Of a DNA stretch of 56,534 nucleotides, positions 18,291 to 25,186 are shown piece after piece. Under the pieces are notes generated by a model. That model had not been told where the DNA came from. It was given only the letters and a program-made list of their open reading frames with translations, and did not search any database. Made by a program: the position numbers and the translations under genes. This DNA comes from an uncultured Bacteroidota bacterium (GTDB lineage Bacteria; Bacteroidota; Bacteroidia; Chitinophagales; Chitinophagaceae). Each line of letters begins with the position of its first letter. Within the stretch, counting starts at the first letter, position 1. Location: NCBI GenBank assembly GCA_903839875.1, contig CAIMDZ010000125.1, positions 1 to 56,534 on the forward strand. The letters run 5' to 3'.

Positions 18291-18638
18291 ATGAAATTAT
18301 TTCAGGGAGATATTGTGGTTGTCCAATTTCCGTTTTCTGATCAACTTGGGTCAAAAGTCCTCCCGGCAATAGTTGTATCAAATTCAAGAATAAATAAGAC
18401 TTCTGATGTGGTGTTGGCGGCAATTACTTCTAAATATAGGGATGATGGATTTTCTTTCTTTCTGCAAAATGAATTTCTTACAAGGCCTTTACACCGCAAT
18501 GACTGTGAGGTAAGATGCAATAATCTTTTTACAGCAGAAAAATCAGTGATCTTGAAAAAAATATCCGCACTTAAGCCTGAAAAACACCTTGAATTGTTCG
18601 AAAAAATAAATTCCGGATTGTGTATTCTCAATTCTTAG
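18291..18638 (+). CDS. PemK/MazF-family toxin (endoribonuclease)
   Basis: A 115-residue toxin of the PemK/MazF fold, expected to cleave mRNA. The family start GDIVVVQFPFSDQLGSKVLPAIVVSN contains the conserved G-D-I-V ... F-P-F-S and the R/K-P-A-I-V-V-S motif (here V-L-P-A). The second strand, VVLAAITSK, corresponds to the toxin's conserved T/S residues, and LKKISALKPEKHLELFEKI is the usual C-terminal helix. The length is standard. It is translated just after the antitoxin (7-nt gap). RNA sequence specificity cannot be inferred. Confidence 0.85.
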   Translation: MKLFQGDIVVVQFPFSDQLGSKVLPAIVVSNSRINKTSDVVLAAITSKYRDDGFSFFLQNEFLTRPLHRNDCEVRCNNLFTAEKSVILKKISALKPEKHLELFEKINSGLCILNS

Positions 18639-18670
18639 TGGATTTCATTACAAAATCCAGGCAATCCTCT

Positions 18671-18678
18671 TACTTTTG
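18671..18678 (+). promoter_or_regulatory. -7 box of the transketolase gene
   Basis: TACTTTTG is an exact TAnnTTTG match, ending 21 nt before the ATG at 18700. Confidence 0.6.
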
Positions 18679-18699
18679 CACACAATTTCGCTATAACAA

Positions 18700-19542
18700 A
18701 TGGAAAGTAATCAATTGAAGGAAATGGCCACACAGGTGCGCCGCGATATAGTAAGAATGGTGCATAAAGTGCAGAGCGGCCATCCGGGCGGATCATTGGG
18801 ATGTGCTGATTTCCTTACCGCGCTTTATTTCAATATAATGGAGCGCAAGCCTGGTTTCAATATGGATGGAACAGGTGAGGATATTTTCTTCTTATCCAAT
18901 GGCCATATCTCCCCTGTTTTTTATAGTGTTTTAGCGCGTTCCGGCTATTTCCCGGTGAGTGAATTAAGTACCTTCAGGCACCTTAACTCCCGTCTGCAGG
19001 GTCACCCTGCCACACACGAGCATCTTCCGGGTGTGCGTATTGCCAGCGGTTCACTGGGGCAGGGAATGAGTGTGGCATGCGGCGCTGCGCTTGCCAAAAA
19101 AATGAATAACGACAACCACATTGTGTATTCGCTGCACGGTGATGGTGAGCTGCAGGAAGGACAAAACTGGGAAGCCATTATGTTTGCCGCCCACCACAAA
19201 ATTGATAATCTTATTTCTACTGTTGATTATAATGGCCAGCAGATTGACGGGCCAACAGTGGCAGTTATGAACCTGGGCTCTTTAAAAGAAAAGTTCGAAG
19301 CATTTGGCTGGCAGGTGATGGAGATGAACGGAAATGATATGGAAGAGGTGCTGAAGGTGATGGCAAAAGCAAAAGCCGCCACCGGCCAGGGCAAGCCTAT
19401 ATGTGTGTTGATGCGCACTGTTATGGGCAAAGGTGTAAGCTTTATGGAAGGCACCCACGAATGGCACGGTATAGCCCCGAGTGATAAACAACTGGAAGCC
19501 GCACTAAACGAATTACCAGCAACGACTTATGGAGATTATTAA
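18700..19542 (+). CDS. Transketolase, N-terminal (TPP-binding) subunit
   Basis: A 280-residue protein equal to the N-terminal, thiamine-diphosphate pyrophosphate-binding half of transketolase. Motifs: VQSGHPGGSLGCADFLTALY, FFLSNGHISPVFYSVLARSGY, the GSLGQGMSVACGAALAKK block, YSLHGDGELQEGQNWEA (TPP metal-binding GDGE...N), and the tail SFMEGTHEWHGIAPS. Split transketolases are normally encoded as adjacent N and C subunit genes. Here the C-subunit (pyrimidine-binding and C-terminal domains) is not downstream, where 1.3 kb of non-coding sequence follows. The enzyme links the pentose-phosphate pathway with glycolysis, but this half cannot act without a partner encoded elsewhere. Confidence 0.9.
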   Translation: MESNQLKEMATQVRRDIVRMVHKVQSGHPGGSLGCADFLTALYFNIMERKPGFNMDGTGEDIFFLSNGHISPVFYSVLARSGYFPVSELSTFRHLNSRLQGHPATHEHLPGVRIASGSLGQGMSVACGAALAKKMNNDNHIVYSLHGDGELQEGQNWEAIMFAAHHKIDNLISTVDYNGQQIDGPTVAVMNLGSLKEKFEAFGWQVMEMNGNDMEEVLKVMAKAKAATGQGKPICVLMRTVMGKGVSFMEGTHEWHGIAPSDKQLEAALNELPATTYGDY

Positions 19543-19955
19543 CCCCTGAACGCCGCCCGCTGAGCAGACCCGGCGGAGACTGAGCCGCAGATGGCAGTTG
19601 ACACAGTTTGCAGTTGACAGTTTGCAAAGTTGGCAGTTATAAATCCTTGTTAGTATCTCATGTGGGGTAACATTTTTTATGTGGATAACTCATTTTCTAT
19701 ATCGGCTGAAATGCTTGCCTGTAGCTTATATTCTGATTACTGCCTGGTCCCGCAGAAAAAGCGGAGACATTGTCCCATATTTCATTGTCGCATTTTTCCT
19801 ATTTTTTGTGGATAACACATATTATAAATGAGGTTGAAACGCTTTGTGGTCAACTATATTACAAATAGTCAAATGTCGTATTATTGTCGCATGTTGTCAT
19901 GTCATTGTCGCCCGACCTTCTACCACAATTTCAGCTCCAATACCCTGCCCTGCCC

Positions 19956-19986
19956 TGCCTACCGGCAGGCAGGCTGCCGGTAGGCA
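19956..19986. repeat. REP-like palindrome, 13-bp arms
   Basis: TGCCTACCGGCAG and CTGCCGGTAGGCA are perfect inverted repeats round a 5-nt loop. Related CTGCCGGCAGG-type palindromes occur at about 8367-8382 and 44282-44290, suggesting a dispersed family. Confidence 0.7.
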
Positions 19987-20658
19987 AGTGCCGCCGGGTC
20001 GCCTGAAGAACGGCAGACCCGGCGGAGAGTAAGTCAGTTGGCAGTTAACAGTTGGCAAAGTTGACAGTTATTAATCCTTGTTGGTTTCCCTTGGGAATCT
20101 GGATCGTATTTTCTGTCCTGCGCGAGAGGGTAGCTCCCGCAATTCTGACGGAACAGGCTGCAAGGGCAACCGCTACAATTATCCTGCGGGGCCCGACGAA
20201 AACATCAAATTATATGATTTGTAATTCATAACTGTGATGGTTGTGCGAAAACTGCGGGAATGAAAAATGATGTACAGGTTTATAAGTTTTCATTGATTTT
20301 CAATTAGTTGTACTACAGGCAATTTCCGGATTTTTTCCGGTTTTTTCCGGAATCGGAAGTGCGACCGGAAGTTCGTTTATATATACAATAAAAAATAATG
20401 TAAAAATCGAGACCTTGTGACGGGACTTCGCTGGAGAATAAATTTTCAACAGCATCCTTTTGCATCAGGCTTTTTTGGCTGTGGGGTTTGCAAATGTAAT
20501 ACACAAATATTAATTTACCAAATATAATATACATGATAGTGCAGTTTTGGGTCTACGATAAAAAGTTTTTTTGATGATAGGTTGTTTATGAGCAATTATA
20601 TATATATTATGAAATTGTAGAAACCTGCCTATTGGCATGCAGGCTGCGTGGACCAGTG

Positions 20659-20707
20659 GGGGATTACAAATCCCCGGCCATAGGGTTTCGGATTGCAAAT
20701 CCGAAAC
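20659..20707. repeat. Two adjacent hairpins with similar AATCC arms
   Basis: GGGGATT-ACA-AATCCCC (20659-20675) and GTTTCGGATT-GCA-AATCCGAAAC (20685-20707) are perfect stem-loops nine bases apart, both with trinucleotide loops. They look like a BIME-type pair of REP hairpins. No T-run follows, so a simple terminator is unlikely. Confidence 0.6.
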
Positions 20708-20877
20708 AGCAGGGTTGAATTCTTCGCTAAACGTGCGCCTTCTTCTTTCAACAGCACTTTGTTTGAATGATTGCCTGGTTGCCATTTTTATCAATTTTAA
20801 GTTGTTTTTCCACCCCTAAAAGCGGTCAACTTATTTCAGGCACTGACACCAGTGGATTAAGTCAATGACATTGCCCA

Positions 20878-21624
20878 TTAGGGGTTCAGGGTTGTCAGGT
20901 ACACCTTCTTCCCATCTACCAGGCAATAGGGTGGCTCAAATCCCGGCATGGAGGTGGCACGGATATGTCGCTCTATTTTTTCTTTGCTCCAGGTTAAGTC
21001 TATTAATCTGAGTGCATCCATCTCTTTCCGGAAATGAAGGCTTGTGCCGAATTTCTTTTCAAGTTTGTCCTGCGGCACCGGTGTGTAGTTGCCATTTACC
21101 ACATCTGAGAGTGTAGCCCTGAACAGGTGGATGGAGGCGTTAAAGGTAAGCTGGTAAAGGTCGTTTACCCAACAATTTTCAGGTATTGCAAACCTCTTTT
21201 GGAAAAGAATATCGCCATGGTCAATATATGCATCAATCTTGTGAATTGTTACCCCGAAGTCTGTTTTCCGGTCAATAATGGCAAAGGAGAACTGGTTGGC
21301 GCCGCGGTATTCAGGCAAGGGTGCCATATGCAGGTTTAGCGCAAGCTGCCTTGCCTTGTCTATATGTTCCTGCTTTATTATTTCGTGGTATTGAACAGAG
21401 TACAGAATATCGCATGCAGGAAGGTTATCAAGACCATTAATTACAGGGATATTATGGTTGGCGGCGAGCACGGTAAGGTCATGGGCATCACCAAATTCTT
21501 TCCTGGAGCGGGTAAGCAGTCCCGTTATTTCTATATTTAAAGCTTCCTTTTGTTCAATAAGGTATGCAAAGCATTCATATCCTATTGGCTTGGAACCAAG
21601 AAAAACCAGCTTCTTTAACGACAT
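20878..21624 (-). CDS. Formyltransferase-family protein (methionyl-tRNA/sugar formyltransferase-like)
   Basis: A 248-residue protein with the formyltetrahydrofolate-dependent formyltransferase fold. It has an N-terminal Rossmann-like start (KLVFLGSKPIGYECFAYL), a catalytic block LHMAPLPEYRGANQFSFAI that parallels the N-x-H-x-S-L-L-P...G motif, and DFGVTIHKIDAYIDHGDIL with the conserved catalytic Asp. In the first motif His is kept, but the usual H-x-S-LLP reads H-M-A-P-L-P. It is shorter than Fmt (about 310) because it lacks the tRNA-binding C-terminal domain, so a sugar N-formyltransferase acting on a nucleotide sugar is more likely. A glycosyltransferase is divergent from it. A -7 box is at 21641. 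Confidence 0.75.
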   Translation of the reverse strand: MSLKKLVFLGSKPIGYECFAYLIEQKEALNIEITGLLTRSRKEFGDAHDLTVLAANHNIPVINGLDNLPACDILYSVQYHEIIKQEHIDKARQLALNLHMAPLPEYRGANQFSFAIIDRKTDFGVTIHKIDAYIDHGDILFQKRFAIPENCWVNDLYQLTFNASIHLFRATLSDVVNGNYTPVPQDKLEKKFGTSLHFRKEMDALRLIDLTWSKEKIERHIRATSMPGFEPPYCLVDGKKVYLTTLNP

Positions 21625-21640
21625 AAGGGTTATTATGGTT

Positions 21641-21648
21641 CAAATATA
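21641..21648 (-). promoter_or_regulatory. -7 box of the formyltransferase gene
   Basis: TATATTTG on the minus strand is an exact TAnnTTTG match, 16 nt from the ATG at 21624. Confidence 0.6.
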
Positions 21649-21720
21649 GTACAAACATGTTCTTGTTGTTCCGTTAGGCTTATTTTTAATAACCGTACAA
21701 TTATTTAATTTCACCCCCAA

Positions 21721-22938
21721 ATGGCGCAGCGTAAAATTCTCTTTATTACCAACCGTATTCCATATCCATTGAAAGACGGTGGTAACCTGGCAATGAATGC
21801 CATGATAGAGGGGTACCACCGCTCAGGGTGGCAGGTTTACCTGCTGTCTATGAATACTACACGCCATTATATACCTCATGACCAACTGCAGAAGCAGTTT
21901 ACGCATTTGCACGCTTTTAACTGGGTAGATGTAAATAATAATATTAAGTGGACTGACCTGGTAAAGAATTACATTTTCAGCAGGGAACCGGAACATGCAA
22001 AACGGTTTTACAAAGCAAATTTTAAAGAAAAACTGAAAGAGGTACTGGTGTCTTTCAAGCCCGATGTGGTGCAGGTGGAAAGTGTATATCTTTCTACCTA
22101 TCTGCCCGAAATAAAGAAGAGATCGCATGCGCTAACCATCCTTCGTATCCATAATGTAGAGTACCAGATCTGGCAGGGACTTGCCAGGAAAACAAAAAAC
22201 AGTATCAAACAGGCGTACCTGAGCAACCTTGCAGTAAGAATAAGGAATTTTGAGCGGGATGCCTGGAAGGAGTATGACCTGTTGTTGCCGATTACGGAAA
22301 AAGATGCAACAGTCATAGCCAGGCTGGAGGAGATTAAGAATATGGTGGTGGTTCCGTTCAGTATAGACCTTGATAAAATAAAGAGGGGAGGGAAGGAAGA
22401 AAAGTGGGTAGGGTACCACATAGGCGCTATGGATTGGATTGCCAACAGGGAAGGAATAAAATGGTTTATAGAGCACGCATGGTCAAAGATACTGAGGGTG
22501 GCGCCCGGTTTTGAATTCTACTTTGCAGGAAGGAGTATGCCTGATGAGTTTATGCACCTGAACATCACCGGTGTGCATTGCCTGAGTGAAGTGTCCAGCG
22601 CCGAAGAGTTTATAGCTGATAAGAAAATACTGATAGTGCCTTTATGGAGCGGAGGCGGAATAAGAGTAAAGATACTGGAAGCCATGGCGGCAGGCAAGAT
22701 TATCATCACTACCCCGGCAGGTATTAAAGGCATTGAGGCAAAAGCAGGGGAGCATTTTTTGCTGGCCCGCAAGCCTGAGGATTTTGCCAAAGCGGTGAAA
22801 TGGTGTTTCGATAATCGTGCCGCAGCCGAAGCTATGGCACAGCGTGCGCATGATTTTGTATCAGAACATTATGAACAGAATAAGGTAATAAAACACGTCA
22901 TTGATGAAGTAGAGTTGCTGTTAGGTGACAGAGAATAA
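21721..22938 (+). CDS. Glycosyltransferase, GT4-like (GT-B fold)
   Basis: A 405-residue cytoplasmic glycosyltransferase. The N-terminal half opens with ILFITNRIPYPLKDGGNLAM, the glycine-rich acceptor-side loop of GT4 enzymes. The C-terminal half carries WVGYHIGAMDWIANREGI (first strand of the donor domain), IVPLWSGGGIRVKILEAMAAG (the donor-binding E-x7-E region with G-G-G-I-R) and the closing helix. It would add a sugar from a nucleotide-sugar donor to a surface polysaccharide or lipid-linked acceptor. It is divergent from the formyltransferase, 96 nt apart, with a near-consensus -7 box (TAATTTCA) just before the ATG. Substrates cannot be told from sequence. Confidence 0.85.
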   Translation: MAQRKILFITNRIPYPLKDGGNLAMNAMIEGYHRSGWQVYLLSMNTTRHYIPHDQLQKQFTHLHAFNWVDVNNNIKWTDLVKNYIFSREPEHAKRFYKANFKEKLKEVLVSFKPDVVQVESVYLSTYLPEIKKRSHALTILRIHNVEYQIWQGLARKTKNSIKQAYLSNLAVRIRNFERDAWKEYDLLLPITEKDATVIARLEEIKNMVVVPFSIDLDKIKRGGKEEKWVGYHIGAMDWIANREGIKWFIEHAWSKILRVAPGFEFYFAGRSMPDEFMHLNITGVHCLSEVSSAEEFIADKKILIVPLWSGGGIRVKILEAMAAGKIIITTPAGIKGIEAKAGEHFLLARKPEDFAKAVKWCFDNRAAAEAMAQRAHDFVSEHYEQNKVIKHVIDEVELLLGDRE

Positions 22939-22955
22939 TGAGATCGTTTTTCAGG

Positions 22956-23807
22956 TTATTTTTTCTTCATTACAATCGTCGCTGTCTCACCGGTTTTCAA
23001 TCTTGAAAGAAGGGAGTAACTTCTGTTTCCATCAGAAAGCAGTATCTGTGAAGTATTGGGCGGGGCTTTTCCTTCGGTTTCTGCAATGATTTCCAGCGTG
23101 TTGTTTTTTGGGTGCAATGGTAATACCATCCTTTTCCTGGCCTTGATAAGTTCATAATTGGTCAGTACCGGTTCGCCGTTCAGTAGCACTGTTACAACAT
23201 CACCATCCGCAAATTCGCCATCCCAGATTTCAAGAATGCAACTATCTGTCCGCCATTGAAATTCTTTCGGCATTTCAGCAGTTACCTTTATTATTTCGTG
23301 CGATTCATTTTCCGGTTCAGGAACGGCCTCTTGTTTTTTGGGTTCAGGTTTTTTAGGCTTTGGTTGTTTTGTTGCATACAATAAATCCTGCGTTTCAGGA
23401 ACATCGAAAGTTACTGTGCCGTCATCACATTTTTTATTGTCTTCATTTCTGCCAGTAAAAGTGCCGGTAAAAATATAATGGCCCCTGCTCACTTTCCAGG
23501 TGAGCTTTACATCAAAATAGCAGGGGCTCAGTAATGGAGTTTCGGCAAGTTTTGATTCTATGAAATCAACAGTTTGCTTCTTTCTGTTAAAGGTGCCATT
23601 GATAGCGGCTTTCATATCAACGCCATAGTTGGAGGTAATTGAATACCCCCGGATGGTATTGCCGGTGAGCGTAAATACTACCTTGTATTTGCAATCGGGG
23701 CCATCTTTAAGGTGCACATATCCGTACATGATATGGTTTGCAGGCTGGGTCTGTGCCATGCCGGGAATAAAACTTGTAAGTAACAATATGCATAACCTGA
23801 GTATCAT
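22956..23807 (-). CDS. Secreted protein of unknown function
   Basis: I do not recognise the family. The 283-residue product begins with a signal peptide (ILRLCILLLTSFIPGMAQ, likely cleaved after AQ). Residues 25-145 look beta-rich, with repeated aromatic/Gly turns and four cysteines. A Pro/Lys/Glu linker (about 150-170, PKPKKPEPKKQE) joins a second beta domain (180-283) with WRTDSCILEIWDGEFADGD and an end reading TGETATIVMKKK. The second domain resembles small beta-sandwich modules that bind or anchor. No sorting signal of T9SS type is seen. It is immediately downstream (zero spacing) of a 46-residue membrane peptide and is convergent with the GT4 gene. Confidence 0.65.
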   Translation of the reverse strand: MILRLCILLLTSFIPGMAQTQPANHIMYGYVHLKDGPDCKYKVVFTLTGNTIRGYSITSNYGVDMKAAINGTFNRKKQTVDFIESKLAETPLLSPCYFDVKLTWKVSRGHYIFTGTFTGRNEDNKKCDDGTVTFDVPETQDLLYATKQPKPKKPEPKKQEAVPEPENESHEIIKVTAEMPKEFQWRTDSCILEIWDGEFADGDVVTVLLNGEPVLTNYELIKARKRMVLPLHPKNNTLEIIAETEGKAPPNTSQILLSDGNRSYSLLSRLKTGETATIVMKKK

Positions 23808-23948
23808 TTACAAAGTTGAAACTATCAAAGCAGCAATAACCAAGGCTATCAGGAAAATACCTGCCTCTGCAATCTGGATGGCGGATAAAAAAAATGCTGC
23901 CAATAAAATAATTTGTTTGGGTATCATTTTGAAAAATTGAAGGTTCAT
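23808..23948 (-). CDS. Small hydrophobic membrane protein
   Basis: A 46-residue ORF, MNLQFFK followed by two hydrophobic helices separated by an A-E-A-G turn (IILLAAFFLSAIQ and IFLIALVIAALIVSTL). Its TAA stop abuts the ATG of the next gene (TAAATG), which suggests translational coupling and argues that it is real. The start could instead be the ATG at 23927 (39 residues) or a codon at 23990. A near-consensus -7 sequence (TACTTTTA) lies just before the chosen ATG. Its role is unknown. Confidence 0.5.
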   Translation of the reverse strand: MNLQFFKMIPKQIILLAAFFLSAIQIAEAGIFLIALVIAALIVSTL

Positions 23949-23994
23949 AAAAGTAAAGATAAGATTTTTTGAACAAGGTAATTTTGTCATTACT

Positions 23995-25077
23995 TTATTT
24001 TTCCGGTAAAAATTTATGACTTGTAAATGACTTCCTGATCCTGAATCTTAAAGGTTCGTCAATATAAAGGGTATTGATAGCAGCTATTGTGATTACCAAT
24101 ACTAAGGTAATCAGTGCGCTGACCATGTAGGGTATATGCCATTTATAGGTGAGCAATGGAATAACAAAATGCGTAGCAATGAACTGGTGAAATAAATATA
24201 ATGCATAGGATATCCTGCCCAGGAAAATGGTGAACCTTCCTGCTATAAACCTTAAATAACCGAACGTAAACAGGATGAATAGTGTAAAATAAACCACCAG
24301 CACATAAACAAATTGCTCCTGTGTAATATTGAAAAGGTTCAGTATCAGGTGAGGGTATTCAAATACCTGGGTAAAAAAGCAGATTAAAATGATACAGTAT
24401 CTTACCATATTGCCCCCGTCAATAAATATCCTGTAAAAGACAATGCCTGTCAGGAAAAGCGGTAGGTGATGAATGAGCGGGAAATATTTTTCACCGGCTA
24501 TAATGTTTGCCATTACCGCGTTGCCCGGCAGGTATAGTTGCAGGATCAGTAATACCAGTTCAACCACTACAAGGGCGCACAAAATATATTCGGTGTAGCG
24601 CAGGAGCTTCAATTTGTAAATAGAAAAGATGAGTACATAAAAAAGCAGTTCAATGATCAGCGACCAGTAAGGGGCATCCATATCCGGCACCTTAAAGTAG
24701 TATTGTATCATTGTTAAATTGGTCAGGAAATTATAAACATGCTGCATGGTAATGGCCTCATGGCTTTGCAGGCTGTCACCTATACGCAGCAGGAAGGTGA
24801 GCGCCACACATACCCAATAGATAGGATACAACCTCGCAAACCGGTGAATAATAAATTCCTTACCCGTTTTTATATTGTTCAGGCTCATGAAAATAACAAA
24901 GCCGCTGAGCATGAAAAACAGCTGCACCCCCGTCATGCCGTATTTGAAGGTTTTGGTAACCTCCCTGATATCGCAGAACATAGTGAGATGAAAAGCCACC
25001 ACCAGCAGCGCCGCGAAGCCACGCAGTGCATCGAGTTCCGAAAGTCGGGAATAGTTTTTGGCCGGGGAAGTGCTCAT
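23995..25077 (-). CDS. Acyltransferase 3 (OafA-like) membrane O-acyltransferase
   Basis: A 360-residue integral membrane O-acyltransferase of the acyltransferase_3 family, which acetylates or acylates surface polysaccharides or lipids. The signature N-terminus SELDALRGFAALLVVAFH has the conserved R-G and the catalytic His in the first membrane helix. GVQLFFMLSGFVIF (the F-F-x-L-S-G-F motif), RFARLYPIYW and about ten transmembrane segments follow. No SGNH periplasmic domain is attached. It lies between TamL and the secreted protein on the same strand. The acceptor is unknown; the nearby GT4 and formyltransferase genes suggest a surface glycan. Confidence 0.88.
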   Translation of the reverse strand: MSTSPAKNYSRLSELDALRGFAALLVVAFHLTMFCDIREVTKTFKYGMTGVQLFFMLSGFVIFMSLNNIKTGKEFIIHRFARLYPIYWVCVALTFLLRIGDSLQSHEAITMQHVYNFLTNLTMIQYYFKVPDMDAPYWSLIIELLFYVLIFSIYKLKLLRYTEYILCALVVVELVLLILQLYLPGNAVMANIIAGEKYFPLIHHLPLFLTGIVFYRIFIDGGNMVRYCIILICFFTQVFEYPHLILNLFNITQEQFVYVLVVYFTLFILFTFGYLRFIAGRFTIFLGRISYALYLFHQFIATHFVIPLLTYKWHIPYMVSALITLVLVITIAAINTLYIDEPLRFRIRKSFTSHKFLPEK

Positions 25078-25186
25078 TATGGGCGTTAAAGATAATAACG
25101 AACACCTTAATAAAAAGTATTGTTACTATCTATATCGAATGCTCCGCGTTACATCGGGGCATTTATTTAAATTTAAGAAAGAAAAA

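Larger units (their letters stand above)
19543..20877. other. 1.3-kb non-coding, repeat-rich stretch
   Basis: No credible gene is present on either strand. It holds two imperfect direct copies of a unit of about 75-90 nt (19565-19654 and 20014-20085; shared blocks CAGACCCGGCGGAGA and CAAAGTTG-CAGTTAT-AATCCTTGTT), an internal CAGTTG-type microrepeat, several ATTGTCGCA-like repeats (19790-19910), three tandem TTTTTTCCGG-like units (20325-20352), and the palindromes listed separately. It lies where the transketolase C-subunit gene would be expected. Confidence 0.7.

Noticed and set aside
20640-20710. Possible tRNA or structured RNA gene suggested by two adjacent hairpins
   Set aside because: There is no acceptor stem, anticodon arm or T-arm consensus; the hairpins are independent palindromes.
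20510-20794. Minus-strand open frame in the 1.3-kb gap after transketolase
   Set aside because: It spans two perfect hairpins and has no recognisable protein features.
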